Notes under the pieces: generated by a model | Database searches by the model: none | What the model saw: the letters and a program-made list of their open reading frames with translations, nothing else | What the model was told of the DNA's origin: nothing | Shown: piece after piece, positions 8,816 to 19,075 of the stretch | Numbering within the stretch: position 1 is the stretch's first letter | Layout of the letters: the number at the start of each line of letters is the position of its first letter | Assembly: GCA_027365345.1 (NCBI GenBank) | Contig: DAHXNO010000184.1 | Coordinates: 1-40,172 of the forward strand | Direction of reading: 5' to 3' | Length of the DNA stretch: 40,172 bases | From: Granulicella sp. | GTDB lineage: Bacteria; Acidobacteriota; Terriglobia; Terriglobales; Acidobacteriaceae | Position numbers and translations under genes: made by a program

Positions 8816-9508
8816 CTAAGGCTGGTTGGCCTTGGCCTCTTCATTCCCCATGGCGGCCCGGTATTCGTTTTGCTGCTCCCGGGCCTGGATGGTCTGTAAC
8901 TCAAATGCTGTTCTGGCAAATCCGTTGGTGAGCGGGGCGGTGACCACGGGAGTGCTTTCCCCCGCCATCAGCGGCTGCGGCTGGGAGGACGCGGGGGCCT
9001 GGGGCAGGCCGCGCTGGATGATAAGTTCCATCGCCCGTTGGATGGGAATGCGGATGGTCCCGGCAGGCAGATCGGAGGAAGTGCTGTAGTAGTTGAGCAG
9101 GAGATCCTCGCGGGCGTGCATATCGGCAACGGCCTGATTGCCATCGTCGGTCAAGAGGCGGGGGGTGGGAAAGGCTTTGGTCATCTCAGCGAGTTGGCGC
9201 TGCTGCAAGGTGGCGCTGGAGGTAAGGTCGTGCAACTGGCCGCCAGGCGGAGTGGCGCCGAGGGTGAGGGTCTGGTGCCAGCGGTCGGCTGGGCCATCGT
9301 GCTGGATGAGCGCATAGTTGATCACCTTGCCGAGGGCGAAGCAGAAGAAAAAGAAGATGGTGATGAATCCGGAGAAGCCGGCGAGAAAGGTGACCACGCC
9401 ACTGACGCGGACGTCTTCCGTCTCATAGCCTAGTCGGACGGAGTCCGGGTCCGCTCCTTCGCCGTGGCGGGATTCGCCAGATGAGTTGTTGTGTCCCTCA
9501 GTGTGCAT
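8816..9508 (-). CDS. One-TM conserved unknown protein of the ACIII/oxidase operon
   Basis: 230 residues. A polar N-terminus ends with DVRVSGVVTFLAGF, then a single hydrophobic helix (about residues 35-60), then an extracytoplasmic region. The best-marked element is PTPRLLTDDGNQAVADMHARED-(L)LLNYYSTS followed by GTIRIPIQRAMELIIQRGLP (about 115-165). From memory, this ARED-x-LLN / IRIPI-x-RAMEL pattern recurs in short unknown proteins next to ACIII or cytochrome oxidase genes in Acidobacteriota and related phyla. The tail is rich in Pro/Gln/Ala and ends in a charged, probably helical, segment. It overlaps actF by 11 bp. A role as an accessory or assembly subunit of ACIII-caa3 is inferred only from position and anchor topology. 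Confidence 0.8.
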   Translation of the reverse strand: MHTEGHNNSSGESRHGEGADPDSVRLGYETEDVRVSGVVTFLAGFSGFITIFFFFCFALGKVINYALIQHDGPADRWHQTLTLGATPPGGQLHDLTSSATLQQRQLAEMTKAFPTPRLLTDDGNQAVADMHAREDLLLNYYSTSSDLPAGTIRIPIQRAMELIIQRGLPQAPASSQPQPLMAGESTPVVTAPLTNGFARTAFELQTIQAREQQNEYRAAMGNEEAKANQP

Positions 9509-10838
9509 GTTCAGGCTCCAATAGCTCTTCCGTATGCGGATCGTTGACGTTGATCAGCGGCCGCTTGCCAAGCTCATTCAGGTAGAAGGCGATCCAGAAG
9601 GCAACCACGGCGATGGGCACGGTGACGTAGGCCAGGATGCCGATGTTGCCGGTGATGTGGAGATTGCCGGCCGCGTCCGGGAAGTTGGGTTCAATGAGCC
9701 AGAACATATCCAGCAGGCGGGCCACCAGCATGAAGGCGCATACCCAGATCATCTTGGACTTGGACCGTTTGATATCCCGCGAGAGCAGGATGCAGAAGGG
9801 AATGACCCAGTGGAAGATGACGTCCAGAGAACAGATGACCCACCATCCGCCGCGAATGCGGTTCAGATACCAGGGAATCTCATCGGGCACGTTGCCGGAC
9901 CAGATGATGAGAAACTCCGCGAAGCAGAGGTAGATGTTGAGCATGACGAAGGCAAAGAGAAGCTTACCCATGTCATGCTGCTCGGTGACGCGGAACATGG
10001 ACTTGATGGGCTCATAGCGCGAGAGCAGGATGAGGGTGAGGATGCCGAGGGCAAGCACGGCGTAGCCCTGCGCGACGAGGAATTGCAGGCCGTAGACCGA
10101 GGAGTACCAGGTGACGTCGAGGGACTTGACAAAGACGATGACGAAGTCCGTCATGAGCACCACGTAGAGCAGGATCATGGGGCCGGAGAGGTTTTCAAAC
10201 CGGATCCGCCACTTATCGAAGCTGGCCATGGTTCCAGCCTGGGGGTCCTGGTCGCGCTGGAGGGACCAGCGGTTGAGCAGGGTGATGACCAGAGCCATGA
10301 TGCCCAGGACGATGGCGGACTGGATCCAGGCGGAGGAGGGGCTGAGCATGGTCTGCTTGGAGGTGGCGGTCAACTGCTGTTCCTGGGTCATGAAGCCGTG
10401 GTGATAGGCCCACAGCTTGGAGGCGGCATCCGGAAAGGCCGCCCACTGGTAGAGATGTTTCATGAGGAGCAGGATGGGAACCAGCATGAGGATGAGCACC
10501 CAGATGGTGCGGGTCATGGCCTCCAGAGGGCGGCGGAGGATCTGACCCCACTTGCCGCCGGAGACGTATTGGACCATGAGCAGGGCCAAGGCTCCGCCGA
10601 CAAAGTTGAAACAGGTCATGTACCCCATGAGATAGGCGCGCAGCAGATGTTCCTTGCCTAAAGGAACAAAGAGGAAGACGAGAGAGATGAGGCCGAAGGC
10701 GACCGCGACCCCAGCGGCGCGCTTGCGCCAGGTGGAGACGGCCTCCGGGGCGGTGAGGACGGCGGGCAGGACTCGGGCCGCGTGGAGCGAGTGCCCCAGG
10801 GTGAGATCCGCTCCGTGATGTTCGTTTGCCATTTCCAT
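9498..10838 (-). CDS. actF: Alternative complex III subunit ActF (NrfD-like membrane protein)
   Basis: 446-residue polytopic protein of the NrfD/PsrC-like family, one of the two large membrane subunits of ACIII. About ten hydrophobic helices can be read, for example AGVAVAFGLISLVFLFVPLG, GYMTCFNFVGGALALLMVQYV, GPMILLYVVLMTDFVIVF and ILAYVTVPIAVVAFWIAFYL. Features seen in ActF homologues include AFVMLNIYLCFAEFLIIWSGNVPDE, KSKMIWVCAF and DMFWLIEPNF. In known ACIII structures ActF faces ActC and is a candidate proton-translocating subunit. The start at 10838 gives MEMANEHHG; the second Met is an equally good start. It is 113 bp downstream of actE, the largest gap inside the act genes. Confidence 0.93.
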   Translation of the reverse strand: MEMANEHHGADLTLGHSLHAARVLPAVLTAPEAVSTWRKRAAGVAVAFGLISLVFLFVPLGKEHLLRAYLMGYMTCFNFVGGALALLMVQYVSGGKWGQILRRPLEAMTRTIWVLILMLVPILLLMKHLYQWAAFPDAASKLWAYHHGFMTQEQQLTATSKQTMLSPSSAWIQSAIVLGIMALVITLLNRWSLQRDQDPQAGTMASFDKWRIRFENLSGPMILLYVVLMTDFVIVFVKSLDVTWYSSVYGLQFLVAQGYAVLALGILTLILLSRYEPIKSMFRVTEQHDMGKLLFAFVMLNIYLCFAEFLIIWSGNVPDEIPWYLNRIRGGWWVICSLDVIFHWVIPFCILLSRDIKRSKSKMIWVCAFMLVARLLDMFWLIEPNFPDAAGNLHITGNIGILAYVTVPIAVVAFWIAFYLNELGKRPLINVNDPHTEELLEPEHAH

Positions 10839-10951
10839 GCTTCAGTCGCCTTCAGTGCTTAGAGTCACAAAAACCGGAGTTGCAAAGCCCGCTCATCGAT
10901 CCTGCTTTACGCTTGCCTGTCCTGCCCTGCCCTACGCTTGCCGATGGGGCA

Positions 10952-11794
10952 CTACGGCTGCTTGCCAAACGGGGTGCCGTTGGAGACCGGAGCGGTGGGC
11001 AAGCCGCCCGAGTCCCTTTGCCCGGAGTTCTGAGTCGCCCTTTGCCCGTAGTGAGCCCCTGCTCCGGGCGGAGGCGTTCCCATGGGCACACCGGGAATTC
11101 CATTGTCCTTGCCGTTGGGAGTTCCGTAGATAGCCGTGTTGGGCAGGGTCCAGGGATCGGCGAAGCTGGCCGGCATGCCGAGGTCACGGGCGATCTCGTG
11201 GAGATCCTCGACCTGGGCTCCGGGCACCACATCGCTGCGGGTTGCGTTCTGGCTCAACTGCAGGGCGCGGATGTAAGCCGCGACCGCCCAACGGTCGGCT
11301 GGGGTCAACTGCGCGGAGTAGTCAGGCATGGCTCCGTAGCCGTTGGTCATGACGGCGAAGAAATGACCGAGCGGAGCGTTGCGGAGGCGGTCGGTGTGGA
11401 AGTCGCCGGCCGGGCGGTAGCCGCGCTGTACGATCATGCCCTCACCGTTGCCGACGCGGGAGTGGCAGGGGGTGCAGTAGATGTTGTAGCGCTCCTGACC
11501 GCGCTCCATGGTGGCGGCATTGAGGGGGATGGGCAGGCCGTCACCCTCTTTGCCGTTCTGGACGCCGGTGTAGAAGTAGGTATCTTCGTCCATCTGATTG
11601 CGGGCCACGGTGTGTTCGACCTGGGGGCGGACGCTGCGGCCATCGGCGTAGAAGGTGGTTCCGCGCTGGGGAAAGAATTTGGGCTGATTCTGCATGTCCT
11701 GGCGGCAGCCGGAGACCAGCAGCAGCAGGGAGAGCGACCCAGCCAAGGCGGCCAGCCTGGCCGGGAGACCCATCCGGAAACTCGCATCTGGCAT
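10952..11794 (-). CDS. actE: Alternative complex III subunit ActE (mono-haem cytochrome c lipoprotein)
   Basis: 280-residue exported cytochrome c. The N-terminus has a lipoprotein signal, SLSLLLLVSGC, with the acylated Cys at about residue 30, followed by FFPQRGTTFYADGRSVRPQV, characteristic of ActE. The haem site is CTPCH (about residues 108-112) and an axial Met is likely in GYGAMPDYS. The C-terminal ~70 residues are Gly/Pro-rich and look unstructured, longer than expected for ActE. ATG at 11794 was chosen because the signal peptide starts there; it follows the actD stop by 11 nt. Function: passes electrons from the quinol-oxidising module towards the cytochrome c domain of oxidase subunit II. 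Confidence 0.93.
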   Translation of the reverse strand: MPDASFRMGLPARLAALAGSLSLLLLVSGCRQDMQNQPKFFPQRGTTFYADGRSVRPQVEHTVARNQMDEDTYFYTGVQNGKEGDGLPIPLNAATMERGQERYNIYCTPCHSRVGNGEGMIVQRGYRPAGDFHTDRLRNAPLGHFFAVMTNGYGAMPDYSAQLTPADRWAVAAYIRALQLSQNATRSDVVPGAQVEDLHEIARDLGMPASFADPWTLPNTAIYGTPNGKDNGIPGVPMGTPPPGAGAHYGQRATQNSGQRDSGGLPTAPVSNGTPFGKQP

Positions 11795-11805
11795 CGCGTA
11801 TCTCA

Positions 11806-12347
11806 CTAGTGCTGAACCTCCACGACAGAGACCGGAGAACAACGCTCCAGGAGCTTCCTGGTCTCCACCAGATCGAATTGGGGATCGTTCGCCTCCAGAC
11901 AGAGGAAGAACTTGTCTGAGGTGGCTCCATCGGCGAAGTTGGGGGCATTGAAGAGCGGGTGATAGACCTGCGGCAGGCCGTTGAGGGCGAGCATGCCGAA
12001 ACAGGTGGAGAGGCCGGAGAAGAGGATGGTGCACTCATAGGCCGGAACGACGAAGGCCGGCCAGCTAAAGAGCGGCATGGCGCGGAGGTTGAGGGGATAG
12101 CCCCAGACATTGATCCAGATCTCCAGCAGGGCTCCCGTAGTCAAACCGGCGAGGCCCCCGAGGAGACAGACGAGGGGGACGCGGGTTTTGTGGAAGTGCA
12201 GAGCCTCGGCGGCCTCCTCGACGGGGTAGGGGGTGTAGGACTCCATGCGGCGATACCCGGCTCCATGGGCCAGTTTGGTGGCATGCACCAACTCATCTGG
12301 CGTGTTGAACTCGGCCAGCAGGCCGTACACTCCTTCACGCGGCGGCA

Positions 12348-12348
<1 letters not shown>
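11806..12348 (-). CDS. actD: Alternative complex III subunit ActD (DUF3341)
   Basis: 180-residue membrane subunit. N-terminal GVYGLLAEFNTPDELVHATK and the MESYTPYPVEE motif (about residues 35-45) are typical of DUF3341. Two hydrophobic helices follow: PLVCLLGGLAGLTTGALLEIW and WPAFVVPAYECTILFSGLST. The C-terminal GATSDKFFLCLEANDPQFD corresponds to the conserved metal-lacking ferredoxin-like tail. The ATG at 12348 overlaps the actC stop by one base (TGATG), a translational coupling arrangement. Subunit D supports the membrane part of the complex in known ACIII structures; no redox centre is expected or seen. Confidence 0.93.
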
Positions 12349-13787
<1,439 letters not shown>

Positions 13788-13789
13788 CT

Positions 13790-16700
13790 CTATGCAAGCT
13801 CCGGGTTAGGGTTGATAACGCCCGCGGTGTAGGTGGTGCGTGGGCGGTAGTTGAGATCTGCCAGCACCTGGTAGTCGCGCTCGGTAGCCTTGCGCTGGAC
13901 GACGCGCGAGGCGGGATCGTTGAGATTGCCGAAGACGATGGCGTCTGTGGGGCAGGCCTGCTGGCAGGCGGTGAGGATCTCTCCATCACGGATGGGGCGA
14001 TTGTTTTTATCCGCCTCGATCTTGGCGAACTCAATGCGCTGGATGCAGTAGCTGCACTTCTCCATGACGCCGCGGGAGCGAACGGTCACATCCGGATTGC
14101 GCATGAACTTGAGGCTCTCCGTCTCATAGTCCGAGTAGAGAAGGAAGTTGAAGCGGCGGACCTTGTAGGGGCAGTTGTTGGAGCAGTAGCGGGTGCCGAC
14201 GCAGCGGTTATAGACCATGACGTTGAGGCCCTCGGGGGAGTGCACGGTGGCCCCCACGGGGCAGACCTGCTCACAGCCGGCGCTCTCACACTGCTGGCAG
14301 AGCATGGGCTGGAAGTAGGCCGAGGGAGCATGCAGGTCGCCTTCGAAGTAGGTATCGATGCGAATCCACTGCATGATGCGCCCGATCTTGACCTGCTCGC
14401 GCCCGACCACGGCGATGTTGTTCTCCGCATAACAGCTCATGATGCAGGCGTTGCAGCCGACGCAGGAGTTGAGATCGATGGCCATGCCCCATTTGTTCTG
14501 GAGCACCTTTTGGTCCAGGCCTACCACCTCCAGGTGGTCATAGCGCCAGTTGTCCGGCCAGAAGCTCTCTTCGTGGGGAACCGCCTCTCCCTGCGGGTTG
14601 TACCCGACCTTGTCGACCAGGGTGAGGTCAGAGTCTTTGGTGCCCAGGTGGGCGTAATCCGGGTTCTTCATCGCCTCCTGGTAGGTGGCGTAGCGGATGA
14701 CGGAGCGCTCGAGCGCCTCATGGCCGGCGAGGGAGTAGGTTCCCTGGGTGTCCAGCTCGGTGTGCTCGAGGTCGCGCTGCGCGTAGCGGCCGCGGTGCTC
14801 GATGTTATGCACCTTGGTGACGCAGAGGTCATACATGCCGTTGGTGCGCTGCACGGCGAGCCCGGGCGCGGAGAGCGGCTGGTCCAGGGTGCGCAGCAGG
14901 TAGGCGTTGAAGCCGACACCGGCCCCGACGCGGCCGCACTCGGCGCGGCGGCCCAACCCCAGATGCACGGTGACCGCATAGTCTGGATGGCCGGGCGACA
15001 TGAGGACCGGGGTGATGATGCTGCGTCCGCCGATGCTCAACTGGATGGCCTGATTCTCCTCAATACCCAGCCGGGTCATCATGTCCAGGTTCATGAGCGC
15101 GGCGTTGTCCCAGCTCAGGTTGGTGATCTGCTTGGGCAGCTCCTGCAGCCAGCCGGAGTTGCCATAGCGCCCATCGTAGAGGGACGGGTCAGGACGGAAG
15201 TTGATCTCCACGACGGCGGGGTCAGTGGCTGGGGCGGCGGCGATGGAGATCGGCTTGGGAGCGGCCAGCGTCCTGGGGGTAAAGGCCGTGTTGGCGACCC
15301 AGCCATCGTGCAGCGCCTTGCGCCAGGCCAACTCGAAGGGGGTGTTCTGGGCGGCCAGCCCCAGGGCGACAGCGGCGGACTGAGCGGCGGTGCGGGCCTG
15401 CTCGCCGGCTCCGGGCTGAACGGCCTTGGCGGCCTGCTGGGCCGCGGCGGCGGCGGCAGCGGCGGCCTGGGCTGCGCCGCTGGACTGGCTGGCCGTCTTG
15501 CCGGAGGGGGCGTTCAGATAGGTTGCGGCGTAGGCCTTGACGGCATCGTAGGCGCTGAGTCCCGGATCGATGAGGGTCTGGAGGAGATCGTGCGCAGTCT
15601 TGCCGCCGTAGAGGGGATCGATCATCGGTTGAACGATGGAGATGGTTCCATCGTAGGCCCGGGTGTCCGTCCAGCTCTCCAGGTAGTGAGCCTGGTTGAT
15701 ATGCCAGTCGCAGTAGAAGCCGGTCTCATCCAGATACAGGCCCAGATGGACGGTGTTGGGAACCTGGTTGAGCGCGCCTTGAAAGTTGACGTCCGCGGGA
15801 GCGTCGTAGAGCGGGTTGACGCTGAGCATGACCAGCCACTGCACCTTGCCGGAGTTCATGTCCGCGACCAAGGCTTTGAAGTCCGCAGCTTGTTCGGTAG
15901 GTATGGGAGCTACCGTCTCGGTGTAGAAGACGGTCTTGCCCACGGCTCCCTGAGCGGCGTTGACGGCGAGGGCGGCCTGATGGCAGGCCAGGGAGCTGTT
16001 GGGACCGGCCAGCACGGCGAAGCGGCCACCGCTGGAGCGGATGTCCGCGAGCAGGACGGAGAGAAACTGCTGGGCTTGAGGACTGAGGCCGGGAGTGGAG
16101 GGCGCTGGGCCGACTTTGGAGGATGCTGGGCCGACGCCGGCCGCGGCGGCCAGGGCCGCTGCGAAGGCGTCAATTTCGCTGGGCCGGAGGGCCAGGCGAT
16201 GGTCCGCCTTGAATCCGGTGACGGTGGGCATGGTCTCCACCGCATACATGCGGTTCATGGGCTTGTCTTTGTGGAAGCGATGCCGCTCCGCCCAAGCCGC
16301 CGAGAGGGGAAGGAAGCCGGGAAAGCCGATGCCGCCGAGAAAGTCCGCATCGAGGGACACGACGACATCGGCGTCCTGGAGACGGTACTGGGTGTCATAG
16401 TAGCCGCCAAAGGCGGCCTTGGAGGCGGCGCGAGCGTTGTCCTGATTGACCGGCTCATACTGCACCAGGCGGATCTGAGGGTAACGGGCCTGCACTCGTT
16501 TCCACTGGTCGGCGAGCGTAGGCGAGGTGATGGTCTCAGAGAGCACGACGACGCCCTGACCGGTTCGGGTGGCGGCTACCGCGGCCGCAAATTGCTGCTG
16601 GAAGAGAGGAAACTCCGACTGGTCCCCACGATACCGCGGATACTGCGAGCGGTCTGGATCGTAGAGCCCGAGCAGGGTTGCCTGGGTGAAGGCATCCGAG

Positions 16701-17401
16701 CGTCCTTTGGACATGGGATGCTCCGGGTTGCCGTCCAGCTTGATGGGACGAAAGGCATCCGACTTGACCAGCACGGGAACAGCTCCGGTGGGAAAGGGAT
16801 GGGCGGTAGCGAAGTACATGGGCTTGCCCAGCACCAGATCTTCGGGCTGTTTGATGTAGGGAAAGATAAGCTCATCGGGCTGCTTGGTGCAGCCGGCCAG
16901 ACCGGCCAGGGCGAAGCTGGCTCCCATGACTTTGAGGAAGCCGCGGCGGCTGATAGGGTCTACCCACTCGCCGGCGGTGGATTGGCGAGGGAACTCTTCC
17001 TGCATCAGATCCTGAAAGGCCGGGGTGTCGGCGAGTTCATCCAAGCTCTTCCAGAAGCGCTTGCCGGTCTTGCCCTGGAGCCGGGCGCGAACCTGAGCGA
17101 GGGTGAGTTTGGGAGCAGCCGTTGAGGCCGACTGGAGCTGGGAGGAGCCGGAGACGGGCAGCGGTGCGATGGCCGTAACGACCTGAGCGGCGGGCATCGC
17201 CTGGGGAACGGCAGGCATACCTGGATGCTGTGGAGGCTCGGGCTGTCCGGTCTGGGGGATGTTCATGGTATTCGCCATATTCGCCGTGTTCGCAGGGTTT
17301 GGAAGGTTCGCAGAGGGGCTCGCCAGCGAGCCGGGAGCCACGCCATCCAGAGACGGGCGGACGACGGTGGAGGAGCGGGTTGGAGTGGAGTGGGTCTTCA
17401 T
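13790..17401 (-). CDS. actB: Alternative complex III subunit ActB (molybdopterin-like plus Fe-S domains)
   Basis: 1203-residue exported iron-sulfur subunit. A Tat motif SRRGFLKVMG lies at about residues 151-160 followed by a hydrophobic stretch. Then comes the molybdoenzyme-like B1 domain (DAFRPIKLDGNPEHPMSKG; LYDPDRSQYPRYRG), thought to lack the cofactor in ACIII. The C-terminal B2 domain carries the clusters: CVGCNACIMSC, CQQCESAGCEQVCP, CVGTRYCSNNCP, CSYC and CQQACP, consistent with three 4Fe-4S and one 3Fe-4S centre. Odd: the Tat signal is preceded by about 100 extra Pro/Ala/Asn-rich residues before the usual RFWKSLDELADTP segment. An Ala-rich linker (about 15395-15490) interrupts the middle. 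The ATG at 17401 overlaps the actA stop (ATGA), favoured over a start six codons earlier. Confidence 0.94.
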   Translation of the reverse strand: MKTHSTPTRSSTVVRPSLDGVAPGSLASPSANLPNPANTANMANTMNIPQTGQPEPPQHPGMPAVPQAMPAAQVVTAIAPLPVSGSSQLQSASTAAPKLTLAQVRARLQGKTGKRFWKSLDELADTPAFQDLMQEEFPRQSTAGEWVDPISRRGFLKVMGASFALAGLAGCTKQPDELIFPYIKQPEDLVLGKPMYFATAHPFPTGAVPVLVKSDAFRPIKLDGNPEHPMSKGRSDAFTQATLLGLYDPDRSQYPRYRGDQSEFPLFQQQFAAAVAATRTGQGVVVLSETITSPTLADQWKRVQARYPQIRLVQYEPVNQDNARAASKAAFGGYYDTQYRLQDADVVVSLDADFLGGIGFPGFLPLSAAWAERHRFHKDKPMNRMYAVETMPTVTGFKADHRLALRPSEIDAFAAALAAAAGVGPASSKVGPAPSTPGLSPQAQQFLSVLLADIRSSGGRFAVLAGPNSSLACHQAALAVNAAQGAVGKTVFYTETVAPIPTEQAADFKALVADMNSGKVQWLVMLSVNPLYDAPADVNFQGALNQVPNTVHLGLYLDETGFYCDWHINQAHYLESWTDTRAYDGTISIVQPMIDPLYGGKTAHDLLQTLIDPGLSAYDAVKAYAATYLNAPSGKTASQSSGAAQAAAAAAAAAQQAAKAVQPGAGEQARTAAQSAAVALGLAAQNTPFELAWRKALHDGWVANTAFTPRTLAAPKPISIAAAPATDPAVVEINFRPDPSLYDGRYGNSGWLQELPKQITNLSWDNAALMNLDMMTRLGIEENQAIQLSIGGRSIITPVLMSPGHPDYAVTVHLGLGRRAECGRVGAGVGFNAYLLRTLDQPLSAPGLAVQRTNGMYDLCVTKVHNIEHRGRYAQRDLEHTELDTQGTYSLAGHEALERSVIRYATYQEAMKNPDYAHLGTKDSDLTLVDKVGYNPQGEAVPHEESFWPDNWRYDHLEVVGLDQKVLQNKWGMAIDLNSCVGCNACIMSCYAENNIAVVGREQVKIGRIMQWIRIDTYFEGDLHAPSAYFQPMLCQQCESAGCEQVCPVGATVHSPEGLNVMVYNRCVGTRYCSNNCPYKVRRFNFLLYSDYETESLKFMRNPDVTVRSRGVMEKCSYCIQRIEFAKIEADKNNRPIRDGEILTACQQACPTDAIVFGNLNDPASRVVQRKATERDYQVLADLNYRPRTTYTAGVINPNPELA
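17260..17315 (-). repeat. Short degenerate tandem repeat in the actB N-terminal extension
   Basis: On the plus strand, 9-bp units of the type attcgccat / attcgccgt / gttcgcagg recur, encoding an Asn-Ala/Pro-rich run (NPANTANMANTMN). The units are imperfect, so this is an older or degenerate microsatellite compared with the exact repeat in the subunit IV gene. Confidence 0.55.
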
Positions 17402-18279
17402 CTGTGACAGGTCTCGCAACTGGCCAGCTCATTGGCGGTACGGATGTGGTACTGCTTCATCAGGTAGAGGCCCAGCTCTTGCTGGCTGGTGAATTTGACA
17501 TAGTTGGCTGGAACGGCCGATGCCGCCACCGAGGAGAGCGTCTGGGAGCGGTCCAACTCCATGGGGTTGTTCTGGAGCACGTTGTTCTGCTGCACGCTGA
17601 GACCGGCCAACTGCAGGCCGGCGGCGGCCGGATCGGTGGTGACGCAGGCGACCTGCTGGGCTGTGGGCCCGTCGACGCCGGTGGAGGCGCACCAGACGGG
17701 CTTCTGCTGAGAGGGACCCTGCCAGGCCATGTTGTAGATCTCGGCGGCGGGACGCAGATTCTTGGCCGGATTGCGGTGGCAGTTGAGACACCACTCCATC
17801 TGCAGAGTGTTCTGCTCATAGACCAGCGGCATCTCATCGACGCGGCCGTGACAGCTAGCGCAGCCGATGCCCTTGTTCACGTGGATCTCATGATTGAAGT
17901 AGACGAAGTCCGGCAGGTCATGCACCCTGATCCAGCGGATGGAGGCTCCCGTGGCCCAGCTCTGGCGAACCGGCTCGAGGAGCTGGGCATCTGTCCAGAT
18001 CTGGGAGTGGCAGTTCATGCAGGTCTTGGTGGGCGGTATGCCGGCGTACATACTCTTTTCCACCGAGGTGTGACAGTACTGGCACTGGAGGCCCAAGCCC
18101 TGCACGTGATGCATGTGGCTGAAGGGTACCGGCTGGTCTGGACGCTGTCCTTGCCGGGTGACCCAGGGCGATCTCTGCAGGCTGTTCAAGGTCACGCCGA
18201 GGGCGATGACGATGAAGCCTGACAACACCAGGCTAGCGCGAGCCAAGGCGTTTGAGCTGCGGTCAAATACTTGCGCCAT
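17398..18279 (-). CDS. actA: Alternative complex III subunit ActA (penta-haem cytochrome c)
   Basis: 293-residue membrane-anchored multihaem cytochrome, first gene of the operon. One N-terminal helix (LVLSGFIVIALGVTLNSL, about residues 16-33) acts as an uncleaved anchor. Five CxxCH haem sites are present: CQYCH, CMNCH, CASCH, CLNCH and, at the extreme C-terminus, CETCH. The arrangement, together with VPFSHMHHVQGLGLQCQYCH and FNHEIHVNKGIGC, matches the cytochrome c7-like ActA. The ATG at 18279 was selected because the anchor follows it directly and AGGAAGC/AGGAAC purine runs lie upstream; a longer frame upstream lacks family similarity. It passes electrons from ActB towards the mono-haem subunit. 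Confidence 0.95.
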   Translation of the reverse strand: MAQVFDRSSNALARASLVLSGFIVIALGVTLNSLQRSPWVTRQGQRPDQPVPFSHMHHVQGLGLQCQYCHTSVEKSMYAGIPPTKTCMNCHSQIWTDAQLLEPVRQSWATGASIRWIRVHDLPDFVYFNHEIHVNKGIGCASCHGRVDEMPLVYEQNTLQMEWCLNCHRNPAKNLRPAAEIYNMAWQGPSQQKPVWCASTGVDGPTAQQVACVTTDPAAAGLQLAGLSVQQNNVLQNNPMELDRSQTLSSVAASAVPANYVKFTSQQELGLYLMKQYHIRTANELASCETCHR

Positions 18280-19075
18280 GAATCCGTTCCTGCTTCCTCT
18301 GGGTGAGAAAAACCACGGTATGGAATGATTGCCGAACCCGATGGAGATTTGCAGGAGCGGCAAAACCCATCCGATTGGCAATGCCTGACAGAACCAACAG
18401 ACTTCAGCAATGCCCGAAAAACTAACTGAAACGATCCTGCTTTTCACGTAGAGCGCGGGAAAAAGCAGCGAAAATTTCAGGAACCGAGTATAGCAAGCGG
18501 AGCAAAAATATGTGACGGCGGTCACTTTTGAGCCCCAAAAAAGATCCCAATCGATCGCTAATCGCGCGGAATCGTGTATCTTACGGATTTTTCTGGGATT
18601 TGGCGTGGCTCGGCGGGCTTCTGGAAGGCCTTTTCCGGGGTCTCGCTGGGGTGAGGCGCGCGGCGACCGGCGAGTTTTCTGTGGAAAAACTGTGGAAATT
18701 TGTACTGGTGAACGCTTGCTTTGACTCCTATTCCAGTGTCGACCCGGTGGCTTTCCGACTGGAGATTGAAAAAGAGCAGAGAGCCTGGAAGTTGGCTAAG
18801 CAATCCATTGCGCAGGCTATGGGACGGGTGGGGATTGCCGCGTCTGGACGCCGCCTGAAGAGGCCCGCGCCGGGTGAGGGACCGAGGCGGATGACCGCGC
18901 GGAGAAAATTTTGGGTAGAGCGGGGGAATGGAGCAAGGGACTGGAGCGAGGAAGGGGAGCGAGCGGACTGAGCGGGAGCGTTCCCGGACGGGCGGCTGGC
19001 CGGGGCGGCGGCTGGCTTGAGGCTGAGGCAGCTACGCGCCAGGGGGGCTGAGGCAGCCGGTGGGGCGCGGCGGCT
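18280..19075. other. Long intergenic region between actA and the DNA glycosylase gene
   Basis: About 800 bp without a convincing gene. The left third (18280-18480) would be the actA 5' leader, comparatively AT-rich, with GGCATTGC twice on the minus strand. The middle contains the promoter/operator candidate and two TGTGGAAA repeats (18680-18699). The right part (18880-19070) is purine-rich with direct repeats such as ggctgaggcagc twice near 19021-19056. A 147-codon plus-strand frame exists at 18528-18971 but has no recognisable domain, no ribosome binding site, and Arg/Gly-biased content, so it is not called. Confidence 0.6.
18487..18526 (-). promoter_or_regulatory. Candidate promoter with CRP-like operator for the act-cox operon
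   Basis: On the minus strand TATACT (18487-18492) is preceded after 18 bases by GTCACA (18511-18516), a plausible -10/-35 pair. The -35 overlaps the palindrome tgtga-cggcgg-tcact (18511-18526), which differs from the CRP/FNR-superfamily consensus TGTGA-N6-TCACA at one base. Its centre falls about 39-42 bases before the probable start point, the class II activator position. The transcript would have a leader of about 200 nt before actA. Spacing and match are visible; binding by a CRP/FNR-family regulator is inference. Confidence 0.45.

Noticed and set aside
18680-18699. Two TGTGGAAA direct repeats resembling DnaA boxes
   Set aside because: Each differs from the DnaA consensus, only two are present, and there is no dnaA/dnaN or AT-rich unwinding region, so an origin is not supported.
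18528-18971. 147-codon plus-strand frame in the actA upstream gap
   Set aside because: No ribosome binding site, no recognised domain, Arg/Gly-rich end, and it overlaps the promoter/operator candidate; random open frame is more likely.
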